A stretch of 64,000 nt of DNA, taken from Parasponia andersonii. Taxonomy: Eukaryota > Streptophyta > Magnoliopsida > Rosales > Cannabaceae. The stretch is taken from assembly GCA_002914805.1 (NCBI GenBank), contig JXTB01000560.1, positions 1 to 64,000 on the forward strand. The letters run 5' to 3'. Each line of letters begins with the position of its first letter. The first letter of the stretch is position 1. A program made the position numbers and the translations under genes. This document shows positions 22,246-34,160 of the stretch, piece after piece. The notes under the pieces were generated by a model. It did not search any database. It had not been told where the DNA came from and worked only from the letters and a program-made list of their open reading frames with translations.

Positions 22246-22704
22246 CCCTCTAATGTTTTGAAACTTTGGTCTGGTTTCAGTCTCGTTGTCTTTGGCGCCG
22301 ATACCACACACAATATCGCAGACCAATGAAAATATAAGACCTAATGTTGTTGTTGTTGCCCAATATTGCAGACTCGTGTAAATAATACATGACCACCTGT
22401 TCTTTCGTTTCTTTTTATTAGGAGAAGAGATACTTCAGAAGAGAAGACAGAGAAGATTAGGTTAAGAGGCATCTGGGTATGTAAAATTATTGGGATAATT
22501 TGGACTTTTTCATTGTGTTACGGGTATTTTACAAAGAATTACTGAGAAAAGCATATATATATATATATATGGTTGTCAATCCAATATATATGCCATAAAT
22601 TGCTATCTTATCATGCATATTTTTCTTAATCTCTACTCCCTATTGCTTGCGTTCGTTCTTTCTTTCTTTTGGTCGGATGCTTTCAATGATCGTTGATCCT
22701 TTTG

Positions 22705-23489
22705 TAGTAATATTCCTACTTTAGAAATAAAGATAAGTCATTGAAATCCATTTAATTGAGATTTTTCCTTACCTGATTGTTTTTAAAACTTTTTATAATT
22801 TAGATATATGAGTTCTCGTTTGTACTGCTTACTAGCTTACAACATTCAAACAATTGACAGTTTGGTGATCATTTTTCGCTAGCGATTGTCTTCTGCTATA
22901 CAGTTGTTTTGTTTTGTTTTTTTTTTTGTTTTTAATAAATATTTTAAGCCCCACTAAAAGAAATTCCTAACTCTTTTCAATCTTCATCAATCACAGTCAC
23001 CACCCACTACCCACTTCTTTCTTTTTTTTCTTTTTTCTTTTTCCCCCCTTAATGGACTCAAAATAAGATTCACTACAGCTTCGTCTCTCTAAAGGAGAAA
23101 ACGAGAATGCTTTGTTTTTAATTTCAGTTATGTTATTGGGATTTAGTTACTTGTGCATTATTTTGACTCAATTGGTGTAGTTGTCTGACTTTTATTTTAT
23201 TTTATTTTATTTATTTATTTATTTTTGGAATTAATCTCTCGTTGTCATACTTGGTTAGGACTGATCCGTTTTGACTGATTGACTCAATTCGGATAAGCAG
23301 TTTTTTGACACGAAAGGAAACTGAATTTATAAAGAAAACATCTCTAAATATACATACACGAACGAAGTAATATAATAAATGGGATTCTGTATATGACTCA
23401 AACTCTATCAATAAATAAAAATAATAATAAAAAGAAAATTAAAACAGAATACAGTCCTAGTCAGACTAGTATTGGTGTCGCTGCTATGT
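22705..23489. other. Upstream spacer of the SWEET gene
   Basis: AT-rich with long T tracts (about 22915-22928, 23020-23045) and a TTTTA repeat near 23190-23220. It presumably contains distal promoter sequence. No specific element is called. Confidence 0.5.
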
Positions 23490-23498
23490 TATATATAG
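23490..23498 (+). promoter_or_regulatory. TATA box of SWEET
   Basis: TATATATAG lies about 160 bases before the ATG and is followed by a CT-rich leader (TCTCTCTTCTCTCTTTCTC), typical of plant 5' leaders. It predicts transcription starting near 23520. Confidence 0.55.
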
Positions 23499-23655
23499 AG
23501 GCCCTGGCCATCTCTTATGTTGCTCGTCTCACTATATCTCGTTCTCTCTTCTCTCTTTCTCTATCTCTTGTACGTTCTCTTCTCTCTAGCTAGCTAATAT
23601 AATTTTTCTCTGTAATATTAATATTAGCTGGTAGCTCTTAGTGTTGATTATCAAG

Positions 23656-26285
23656 ATGGTGAGCGCCGAAACTGTCCGGAATATCGTCGGTATAGTCGGT
23701 CAGTATAATACTCAAAACCCTATTAATAATTATTAATATAGTCTCTGCATCTTTTCAAACTTTGGAATTTCGTGAAGTTTCAGATTGAGATAATAATTAA
23801 TAGATGCTTCAAGCACTTTTAAAAACTTTTAAGTGCCTCATCGTTGTTTATTCACAATAGAGTTTTCAGTATAGTGTGAGTGTTCGATTCTACTCTTGTT
23901 TATTTGGTGAATTCCGCCCCGCCCCTCCCACCCCGATATTATACCTTAGTTATATATCTTTTTTCTATATATAAATTTGTAAACATACGTGCGTATTAGA
24001 TTCTCTTCTCCTTTATTTGGTGATTTTTTTAATTTCCCCAGGTATTAATTACGTACTACGTACCTTCATGTTTTTTTTTTTTTCCTGATTTATAAATGTA
24101 AATTTGCAAATTTTTTGGTGTAAATTGTTTTCCTGGCCACTCTTTGTTTTTTTATTAATATTTGTACAAAAATATGTAATCGTACGTTATGCCAGTGTAT
24201 AGAATTTACTTCCACAAGTGAATTATTAATAATTAGTTTTCTTGAGGCAAAATAATTGCTAATTATTTATTTAATTAACTATATATCTAATCCTCTTAAC
24301 CATAAAATTGATTGATTGATAATTGCTGTTTTGATCTCTCCGCAGGGAATGTTATCTCATTTGGCCTATTTATTTCGCCGGTGTAAGCCTCTCTGATCTC
24401 CCCTGTTTTTTTGTTTTTTTGGTTCTTCATTAATGTTTGAAGTTGATTCCCTGCATGCTTGATTTTACACACCAATTGTGTCACGTCAAGAGATTTCCGC
24501 AACTTTACCTAGTTTATGACTAATCTTCTTAATTAGAATACGTTTATTCTTTTTTCTTTTTTTAGTAACGAGAATCCATTTATTTTTAACTAGGATGATA
24601 ATCAGTATCGTGTCATGTTAAATCTAATTAAACCATATTGTTAATAGGTTAATTTATGTGTCATTTGTTTAATAAAAATGACGTGCAGATTGAATAGTCA
24701 AAACGTATATAAATAGTATAATTGTTAGTTTATTCGATTTTTGAAATTAAGTTTTACTATAGTAAGAACAACTAATTCATTATTTTTATGTTTTTTTTTT
24801 ATCTATAAGAAATTAATGAAAAAACATTTTTTGAAAATAATTATTTAATATAATTTATTAAAAAATTACTTAATCGTGTCAATTCGAGTCAATTTCGTGT
24901 CAAACAGGTTCAGCTAATTGTGCAGATTCCGAATCGTGTTATCGTGTTATGACTTATATTATCACATTTATTCTTAACCATGCTTCTAATATCTTCTTTA
25001 ATTTTTTTGTCTATTCCTTCAAATTAAGAATGGTATTTTGTTATTAACTTTGAAGTACTTTTTAAATGGATCAATTTAAAGTATTAGAAAAACCAAAAAA
25101 GTACATATACCTCGAACTTAATAATCTTGCAAGTTGTTTTGTATAAGTAAACTAATTTCGTGGCATCAAACCCTATTTTCTTTATATATATAACCATATT
25201 GTACTGATTGACTATGAAAAATATATATACTTAATTTGAAATAATATTTGCAGTCCCACATTTTACCGAATCATCAAGAGCAAGGCAGTGGAAGAGTTCA
25301 AGCCCGATCCTTATCTTGCAACTGTATTGAATTGTATGCTTTGGATCCTTTATGGAATGCCATTTGTTCATCCTGACAGCATTCTTGTCGTCACCATTAA
25401 TTCGTTTGGGCTTGTACTTGAACTCATTTATGTAGCTATCTTCTTCATCTATGCTACCAACAGAGGAAGGGTGCGTCAATTAGTACATGAATCCTAATTA
25501 ATTTTGCAATAGTACTACTACGTATATCTATGAAAATATTATGGCGCGCTAAATACTCTTAGTTTGTTACTTATGTTTGTATAATTGTATTCTCTTGTTC
25601 AGAAAAAGGTGGCGTATTGGTTGCTTGGTGAAATCGCCTTCTTTGCCGTTGTTGCTGTGGTAGCCCTTTTGGCGTTTCATGGAACTAAGCAAAGATCTCT
25701 ATTTGTTGGGATTCTTTGTGATATCTTCAACATCATAATGTACTCCTCTCCTCTTACCATCATGGTAAGACTTTTATAGCTCTCATCTATTTTCCTTTCT
25801 TTTTTTTTTTAAAGAAGAAAAAAATTATCGACTTAATATCTATGTTCTTTTAATGACTATTGTGAGTATGCTTATACATTAATTGGTGGTTTCAACAGAT
25901 GAAAGTCATCAATAATAAGAGCGTGGAATACATGCCCTTTTTTCTTTCATTAACCAACTTCCTCAATGGTTCCGTTTGGACTGCTTACGCCCTCATCAAG
26001 TTCGATATCTACGTGCTCGTATGTACTTAATTACTTTGACAATTTATTGATAATTATTATCTAAATTAATTGGTTAGATTTCTTCTTAAAGTTAAGTTTA
26101 TATATGGTTAATTATATGATCATTATGAATTAACTTTGCAGGTAAGCAATGGACTGGGTGCGCTATCTGGTGCTCTTCAACTCATATTGTACGGATGCTA
26201 CTACGGCTCAACACCTAGAAAGAGCGACAACAATGTTGCGATTAAGCCTAGTGAATTTCAGCTCTCTGCCAGATCTCCAGTTTGA
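23656..26285 (+). CDS. SWEET: SWEET bidirectional sugar transporter, clade II (SWEET4-8 type)
   Basis: Six exons join in phase to 240 residues: 23656-23698, 24346-24382, 25254-25470, 25603-25764, 25899-26018 and 26142-26285. All introns are GT-AG. SWEETs are seven-helix plasma or vacuolar membrane uniporters moving hexoses or sucrose down the gradient. Two MtN3 triple-helix repeats (about residues 8-96 and 131-214) flank linker helix 4. Visible family marks are SPVPTF at 25-30, [11 protein letters not shown] at 44-54, TIN (Asn76) in repeat 1, and KSVEYMPF at 160-167. Repeat 2 carries VWTAYAL (Trp180) and SNGLG (Asn196). These Asn/Trp residues match the sugar pocket known in AtSWEET1. The short tail (about residues 215-240) fits clade II. 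The start MVSAET is the standard SWEET N-terminus. No defect was found. A broken copy lies at 30655-32712. The substrate cannot be told from sequence. Confidence 0.95.
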
Positions 26286-26580
26286 TTATCAACCTTTTTG
26301 CCAAGACTTCCAGGCTTTTTAGGTTCAGGGATATGTACTCGATTTTGCTTTTCGTTTTGGGGTATATGGTTTTTCATATGGAGTTTTTTAAATTTGATTT
26401 TCGAATATTTTCCAGAACTGGATCTTGTCTATAGGAGATCCTCACATCAGTATTCTAGTGGACAAATATAAGGCTTAGTTGTTCTTGCATTTATGCTCAA
26501 ATTTGTGGTTTGCTAATTAATTCTTCTTCTTTTTATAGGGGAGCTAATTAATTCTTTTAATCTGATATAAACTTACTTAA

Positions 26581-26681
26581 AATCATATGTCTCAACGTGG
26601 ATTGAACATTGTTCTTAAAAGAAAAAAACAAATCATATGTCTCAACGTGGATTGAACATTGTTCTTAAAAGAAAAAAACAA
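26581..26681. repeat. 50-bp perfect tandem duplication
   Basis: AATCATATGTCTCAACGTGG starts at 26581 and again at 26631. The two 50-bp units are identical. It lies about 300 bp past the SWEET stop, in the 3' flank. The paralogous flank near 32515 has a single, diverged version. Confidence 0.9.
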
Positions 26682-27125
26682 GAAAAAAACGTAAATTGAT
26701 CATTACATTTATAAATAACTAAGTAGAACTTTATTGGATTTGATCATTGTAAGAAAGTCTACAATGAAAAATGGAGACCCCATAAAAGGGTCATGAATTT
26801 GGAATTTGGTAGTTTATCCCATACTATTTAGCAGGTAAATAAGTTGGCGTGTGAAATTGTCATTGTTGGAAAATGAATGTATTACACCATTTTGATTAAC
26901 TATTTTGAGACAAATTTATGAGTAGAACCTACTATATGTCAATAAGAGTTCATTGTTGATATGTGTTCACCTCTATGAATGCATAAAATTCAAGTAATTA
27001 TTTACTTAAAATAATAATGAGGTAAATGAGAAATTATCATCTAAAGTGAACTAAATGAGAAGGAATAAGAGTGAAAATATGCTAAAATCCTACGTGAAAA
27101 AGGAGCACAAATCAAGAGATGTATA

Positions 27126-29855
27126 TGTAAAATCCTAAATTTTAAAAGGTTAAACAAGTAATTTTTCAACCAAGGGCATTTTGGTGAATTCAAAATTTTT
27201 AATATATAAAGAGAAATATCTATAATGAATGAGGATATTTATAAGTTTAGGTTTATTTGGGCAAAAATGTAAGGAAAGGTTTAAAGCAAGGACTAAAAGT
27301 AGTTTCTAGAGGACATTAATATAATTTTTTTTTGCAAAACTGGGTCAAAGAATAATTTCTATAAACAGTGTCCATTTAACCAGATTTTGACATATGGCAA
27401 ATAGTATCTAAAATTGTCTTTAAATCCATTAAATTTCTTCTCTTCCTCATTAAAGCCCTCGAGCCCAAAACTCACTTATTCATTGTGCAACCCCTCTAGC
27501 CACCACATCGGACTTCCTCCGATCATAAGCTCTGGCCATGACCTTCTCTAACCTTCATCGAAGACTAGCCAGTAGCCACCGTAGCTGGTCAAATCGCCGA
27601 AGCACAGAAAGAAAACTACAAGACCGCAATCTTTTGCAGCCAAAAACTAGTGTTTCGTCACAGTTCAATACTGAGCACCACCCAAAGTCGCAAACCCAAC
27701 CACCCTTGAGTCTTCTCCATTTCGATGAGCATTTCAAGTTTTTCTTTTTATCATTTTTGTAAAAAAAATAGTAGCATTTTTTATAATTATTTTTGTGGAA
27801 CAATTATAGTTGTGAAAGTTATATGAAATGATAGAGGAGATTGACTCACTAATAAATGTGGTTTTGTTGTGTTGAGTTGATCTCTGGTTTAAGAGAAATC
27901 TTAAATTGAAAAATGTAATATTTTTCTAATTCAAAAAAATGATATTTTTGCAAAGTTAAATAGTATTGGACTGAAGTTTGTTACTATTAAGATTGGGCTA
28001 AGATTAGAAAACTATTATTTTTTAAAATATTTATGCAAAATGACATTTTTACAAATAATTAGCAAAGTTGATACTTTTTCAAATATTTTTGAAAGTTATA
28101 TTTTCCTAAATAATTCTACGATAATAATATTTTCTGAAATATCTTTAGAAAAGTGATATTTTTATAAATATTTATCAAAGATAATATTTTCTTAAATACT
28201 TTGGAAAAGTAGTATTTTTGTAATTTTTGGGAATTAAGGCCAATTAATGCTTTAGATTTCGAAACAAAGTTTTGACTTCAAATTTGGATTTAGTGAAGTC
28301 AAAAAATAAGTTTTCATATATAACATTAACATGTTTCAAAGTGGCACGAATTTCGAAGCTCATAAATGGTGTCATTTTGTATGTTATGGGTTGGATCTCG
28401 GCTCGGAATCCAAATTTGACAAATTATATGTCTAACATAACTATTTCAGGCGTTAGGAATTTAATGATAACCTCTATTTTTTATTTTAAGGTTCCGTTAG
28501 AAAATTTATTTTTCAAAGTGAGCTTACCACAATCCTAAAACAATCGTCTGAGAACTCAAGAGACCAACACGAAATTTTTCAAGTGTCATTAGCTTAATTT
28601 ATACTTATTTTGATTTATAATTATTTTATAATTGATGTATGAAAAATCGTGATCTACACAATAGTTTAATAAATTATGGAAACACATTGGATTATATTAG
28701 AATTGAACTGTGTAGATTTTTATACATATTTTTAGATTGTGATTATAGGGTAATAAAGTGATGTGCTAACCATATTATAGTAAATCTTAGAATAATACCA
28801 AGTAGAATTTTAAAGCATGATTTAATTAATTTCTTGATACATTGTTATTGTGAACTATTAAATATTGTACATATCACATGATCACATGTGAGATATATTT
28901 TAGGGATTACAATGTTTAGTGGGTGGTTAGTATTCTTACCCTCAGTGAGAGCCCGTAAACCCGCACAGGATCTTTTGATTACCCCCACTCAGTAAGCGTA
29001 TGCATTTAATTGTCTATCTAGTTCGGTAGGCATAGACACACGAGTGTTCTTCTAGTTTTTTGGAATAGGTATCAAGCAGAGAATATTTAAGACACGTAGT
29101 ACGAGTTACTCTGGTTCGTGATGAGAGCATGTGAGCTCATGGGATAAGATGATTTATGATATGTATAATAATATGGTTTTAGTTTTAGTTTTGAATATAT
29201 AATTATTCTTGTTATCAATTATTTTATAAATTTAGTGTATAAATAGATTTAAAAAAAAATATTAACCATGTAGGTTTGATAAAATTGCATCCATCCGAAA
29301 AGGTAATTGAATTTCTACTGAGTATGCGAATGCTCATCCCCCTACTTATCTCACTTTCAGGTGTTTGTTTATTTGAGGTAGTCATTCTGGTGGTTAGCGA
29401 GTTGCCTAGCTTATACTTATATTCCTACTTATATTTCCTTAGTGAGTATTTATACTCTGTTTTCTTGTACAATTATTTATCTAAGATTAATAAACTAAAT
29501 AGATGTACGAGGATGATTTTTTTTATTAATTTAAGTACTTGAAATTACAAGTAATTTTATGTAAACTATTTTGGACATTGAATTAAAGATTTCAGTCAAA
29601 CTCCATTTAACAAATTTTATGATTTATTATTGAATTTTCAATTGAATCAATTATAAACTTTCCTAAAATTTAATGGATATTTTCCTTAAGTAATTAAAAC
29701 TACTGAGAGTTTTAATGATTGTAAAATTTATAATGATTTAAGGACCAAAAAAATTATTGAATACTTGATTTCTTTGAAATTTTATAAAATAATATTTAAT
29801 TATTCTTTCACCTAAAATTACTAAAAGTCGCAGTTTTAGATTTTCAGTCGTGACA
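27126..29855 (+). mobile_element. Solo LTR B, Tekay-like Ty3/gypsy family
   Basis: Starts TGTAAAATCC and ends CAGTCGTGACA. It is flanked by GTATA and ATATA, a target duplication with one mismatch. It is collinear with solo LTR A and with the LTR of the 54372-61887 element. Shared parts include the GGGCATTTTGGT block near the start, the ATATGTCTAACATAACTATTT block, and the CACCTAAAATTACTAAAAGTC end. It has no coding region. It sits between the functional SWEET gene and the pseudogene copy, so it widened an existing tandem pair. An ORF at 27538-27762 within it is spurious. Confidence 0.85.
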
Positions 29856-30654
29856 ATATATATAGAATTACTTAACTTTTAGTTAGTAACTTGGTAAGCT
29901 GAGGTTTGTCTTTCCCAAGTTTTTATGATCTATTTAAAAAAACGGACGATTCTCCTCAAAAGAAAAAGGAAAAAAAACAACAATAATATATATTTCTGAA
30001 GTTTGATCTTTAAACCATTCTCCTTACAAACTTTCATCCTCTTCCCTCTACATTTATACCACTGTGTACTGGATGTTTCTCGTCGTGTATCCGCAGCGCT
30101 CTTCGTGTTTTTCTAGAGTCATTCATCTCTCATCCTAGTTTTCTAGGTTTTAGATTTTATTCGTTTTTGAAGTGAAGATCGTGTCTTTTTTATTTTCGTT
30201 TTCTTTTGAGCAATATTTCCTATATTTTTCTTTCTTTCTTTCTTTTTTCTAGAGAGTTTTTTTTTATAGATCCTAAAATAATGGTAAAGAAATGAGAGAG
30301 TGTTATTGTGTAATAACGAGCATATAATAGCAATATTTTTTAAAATTGGATCTTTTATAAGCAGTCCGATTAAAAAAGAAAACCCTCCTCTTGGCCCCTC
30401 CTATCTTAGAATTTTTATTATATTAAATAAGATTCATACTGGATTATAACAATAAAGAATAATAAACTCCTTACTCACAAAAAAAAAAAATAAAAGATAA
30501 TGAATGATAGCGATGAATCAACACATGATACGGTGTGTGGGTTGGACAATTAACACTCACGGATTTACTAATATCTTTATGGTAATAATAGGAACTCATC
30601 CGTAAGTTTTATCAAAACTAACATTTATTGTTATGTAATATATCTAAAATTACT
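29856..30654. other. AT-rich spacer
   Basis: No gene seen. It contains a pyrimidine-rich stretch (about 30170-30260) and A/T runs. Confidence 0.5.
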
Positions 30655-31230
30655 TTAGTTATAAATTATTTTCCTGGCCTCTCTTTGTTTTTAATTAATA
30701 TTTGTACAAAAATTATGTAACCGCAAGTGAATTATTAATAATTAGTTTTCTTGAGGCAAAATAATTTTTGATTATTAATTTAATTAACGATATATCTAAT
30801 CCTCTTAACCATAAAATTGATTGATTGATAATCGTTGTTTTGATCTCTACGCACGGAATGTTATCTCCTTTGGCCTGTTTATTTTGCCGGTGTAAGTCTC
30901 TCTCTCCCCCATTTTCTTTGTTTTAGTTCTTCATTAATATTCGCGCATGCTTAATTTTTCATTAAACCGGATACGTCGATTGTGTCAACCGTCACGTCAA
31001 GAGATTTCCGCACCTTCAGCTAATTAATGACTAATCTCCTTAATTAGAATACACTCTTAATCATGCTTCTAATGTCTTTTTTAATTATTTTGTCTTTTCC
31101 TTCAAATTAAGAATGGTATTTTGTTGCGGACTTGGGCTAGCTTCGCGGGTGCAGTGTGAATTAGATATTAGTCATTAATTAAGCCTAATTTTTCCAAAAA
31201 TAAAAAATCAAAATCATATTTTATTGTTAA

Positions 31231-31480
31231 CTTTGAAGTATTTTTTTGATGGATTAATTTAAAGTATTAGAAAAAAAAACAAGAAGTATATATCTCTGAA
31301 AATTATTAATGTTGCAAGTTGTTTTGTATAAGTAAACTAATTTCGTGGCATCAACCTACTTTGAAGTATTCTTTTAATGGATTAAATTTTAAAGTATTAG
31401 GAAAAAAAAACGAGTATATATATCTCAAAATTAATCTTGCTAGTTGTTTTGTATAAGTAAACTAGTTTCGTGGCATCCTA
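31231..31480. repeat. 128-bp tandem duplication in pseudogene intron 2
   Basis: The block beginning CTTTGAAGTATT at 31231 recurs at 31359. Both copies include AGTAAACTAATTTCGTGGCAT or a one-base variant. The functional gene has it once (about 25050-25170). Confidence 0.85.
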
Positions 31481-32159
31481 TTATATATATATAGATAAAT
31501 ATAGAATTGTATGTTTTGGGTCTTTTATTTGCAGTCCCACGTTTTACCGAATCATCAAGAGCAAGGCAAGGAAGAGTTCAAGCCCGATTCTTATCTTGCA
31601 ACTGTATTGAATTGTATGTTTTGGGTCTTTTATGGAATGCCATTGTTCATCTGACAGCATTCTTGTCGTCACTATTAATTCGTTTTGGCTTATGCTTGAA
31701 CTCCTTTATTTAGCTATCTTCTTCATCTATGCCACCGACAGAGGAAGGGTGTGCTAATTACTAGGACATGAATTCTTAATTAATTTTGCAATAATCTAAT
31801 TACTCTTATTTTGATGCTTATTAGGAAGGGTATATATATATATATATATAATGGTGTTGTCTTGTTCAGAAAAAGGTGGTGTATTGGTTGCTTGGTGAAT
31901 TTGCCTTCTTTGCCGTTGTTGCTGTGGTGGCCCTTTCGGCATTTCATGGAACTAAGCAAAGGTCTCAATTGGTTGGATTCCTTGTGATATCTTCAACGTC
32001 ATAATGTACTCTTCTCCACTACCATCATTGTAAGATTTTAATAGCTCTCATCTATTTTTCTTTTTTTTTTTTTAAGAAAAAAAAATATCGACTTAATATT
32101 GTTATTCAATAAATGGAGTTTTTCAAATTTATCTTTTGGATATTTACCAATAGAGCAAT

Positions 32160-32340
32160 ATTATATAACACCAGTGGTGTCCAGTACCACCATAATATGT
32201 CTGTTTATTATTGGATGATTTAATTAATAAATTAGGTCCTATATGGGTCTTACCTAAATTATAATTATGATTAACCAGTTAGAGACTGACACATCATTAT
32301 AGTGTTGGATACCACTGATGTCCGCATTATTCTTACTAAT
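32160..32340. mobile_element. Candidate MITE with about 35-bp terminal inverted repeats
   Basis: The left end ACACCAGTGGTGTCCAGTAC is matched, inverted, at the right end by GTTGGATACCACTGATGTCC, with the similarity continuing inward. The element is about 170 bp, non-coding and AT-rich. It interrupts the region that aligns with the SWEET 3' flank and is absent from the functional copy. The exact ends and target duplication are unclear (AATATTATAT-like words flank both sides). Confidence 0.5.
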
Positions 32341-32712
32341 ATTATATCTTATCGATAAAAGAGTTTCTTACATCAATATTCAAGGATAATTAGGTCATTT
32401 TACATGGACAAGACAGCCTAATTTTTCTTATATATTAAGTTATTTTTTCCCCTTTTATGCTCAAGGTCGTAGTTTGGTAATTAATTCTTTTAATCTAATA
32501 TAAAATAATTACTCAGAATCATGTCTCAGCATGGCTCGATCAATATTTTTCTTGAAAAAAAAATAGATAGATTATAACATGAAATTACTCGGTAAAAGTT
32601 TTATTGGATTTGATAGCTGCACGAAATTCTACGATGAAAAATGTAGACCCATAATAAGGTCATGAATTTAGAATTTGATAGTTTATCTTAACTACTTATA
32701 AGTAAATAGGGA

Positions 32713-34160
32713 TTTTTTTTTTTTTTTTGCTCTGGGAAACAAAAAATATTAAGAAAACATGTCAAAAGAGATTGGTGACCATATGAGGGGTACCTCCCAA
32801 ATAGCAAAAGTACCAGATTTTTTTTTTGATGAAAATAGTAAGCAGAGCAATTCATCAACGTGGGAATCCAAAACACATTACAAGTACAAGACGTTAATAG
32901 GGAAATAACATTAAAAGAAATATGAGTAAGGTGCCAAGCTGGGGATCTTTGATCTATTATTGCTGAAACCAACTCCTTGGAGTCTGAGTACAGATGTGCG
33001 TTATGCTAATTCCTTCATACACACTATAATAATCCTACTTCGAGAGCTCAAAGTTCAGTTTTAAGTGGGTTATGTGCTGAGAATAAGGACGTTGTTAGTA
33101 GTAGAATCTGATCATTTTTTCCTCTGACTACAATACCTGCGCCCCTTCCCTATCTTTAAAAGCTACATCTATTTATACTCTGACCCGTTTAGGTGACTGT
33201 GGCAAACACCCCAGGAGCATAGGAATTTGAGTTGCATGGTGAGCTATGTCATTGATAGGCGTAGCTTAGATTTGGTAGTATTCCTTTACAGCTGCATTCA
33301 CCATCATACGAATAGTAGCTGCGTTTACTTGAGAGCCTATGGAACTTTTCATTCCTACCATGTCAAAATTTTTTGCAAACCACTGTAAGAAAGGTTATAA
33401 ATTCTTCTTTCAGTTACTTCTTATAATTGCTGAGGTGGTAGGGGACTGAAAATCCATTTTACCACTTTTATCCCATTTATCAAAGTCACTTGATCTATGC
33501 GTAGGTTCCATTTGCTACCAAAAGGGCAGTGAGTATATAAATGGGTAATTGCATCCTCAAAGGATAAACATAGTACACATTCCTTATTGGGTCTCCCAAA
33601 GATACTCCCAAGTCTCTCACTTGTAGGGAGAGAGTTCTATTCAATTCTCTAAAGTAGTAGCTTCAGGCACTCATATAAATGGCTTGACCAAATACTCTTC
33701 CAAATTAGTTGGAGGTTTATAAATCTATATCGATTTAATCTCCAGTAAGTGCTTTTAATTATAAAATCATCATTCTTTGTATCCTTCCAGATAAGAAGGT
33801 CTGACTGATTATCAAGAAGGAGTAGGATCTTCATATAGCGCAGGGCAGCCTGAACCAAGTAGCAAGTTTATTTATGTCCCAATTACATCTGTCAGCTGTT
33901 AGAAGCTCTTGTATTTTAATATTTTTCGGTCTTTGAAGGGGATTGAAAGCCCACCTAATATCATCAAAATCCGTCCAAGGGACCCAGGGTGCATTCCAGA
34001 TGTCTACAATGTCTCCCTGGCCCATAAGCAAATAGCTCCCATTATGTATAAACTTTGTAGTGGCCCATATACCTTTGGCCACTAGTGATGCTTTTCTTGG
34101 TAGATTAGAATCCCAAAAACTCCCAAATTTACAATATTTTCTTCTGTGAGTGATTGCCTA
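32713..34160 (-). mobile_element. 5'-truncated LINE (3' part)
   Basis: Minus-strand translation gives the zinc-binding RT C-terminal domain typical of plant LINEs. Its landmarks are KASLVAKGIWATTKFIHNG, GQGDIVDIWNAPWVP, and further down a DDFIIKSTYW segment. A type-I RNase H-like domain follows (IDVAFKDREGAGIVV, SDSKELVSAI). The minus 3' end is a 16-base poly(A), seen as T at 32713-32728. The RT core and the upstream ORF are missing, and there are several stops. 5' truncation with a poly(A) tail fits target-primed reverse transcription. It landed in the 3' flank of the SWEET pseudogene. No clear target duplication was found. Confidence 0.82.

Larger units (their letters stand above)
8150..22704. 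repeat. Duplicated unit, copy 2 (interrupted by a Tat element)
   Basis: Once the retrotransposon at 9424-21975 is removed, the flanks (8150-9423 and 21981-22704) align in order with 1345-6712. The element sits where copy 1 has its CT microsatellite. Conversely, the ATAAT target of solo LTR A is present once and uninterrupted here near 8590-8600. Each insertion therefore happened after the duplication. The unit has no intact ORF that I can identify. Confidence 0.8.
30655..32712 (+). pseudogene. SWEET pseudogene (partial tandem copy)
   Basis: Aligns with the functional gene from mid-intron 1 (about 24121) to the 3' flank (about 26845). Exon 2 remnant 30855-30891: the acceptor AG has become AC. 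Exon 3 31535-31748: three separate 1-bp deletions. Exon 4 31870-32029: two 1-bp deletions, and its last codon ATG is now ATT. Exon 1 is not present, and exons 5 and 6 were lost when intron 4 was joined to sequence matching the 3' flank. Intron 2 carries a 128-bp tandem duplication, and a 25-bp piece of exon 3 is repeated just before the exon 3 acceptor. It cannot encode a transporter. Its upstream border is mid-intron, so no promoter came with it. Confidence 0.92.

Noticed and set aside
27538..27803. Overlapping ORFs of 74 and 82 codons
   Set aside because: They lie inside solo LTR B, in its GC-richer leader-like part, and are not kept in the related LTRs.
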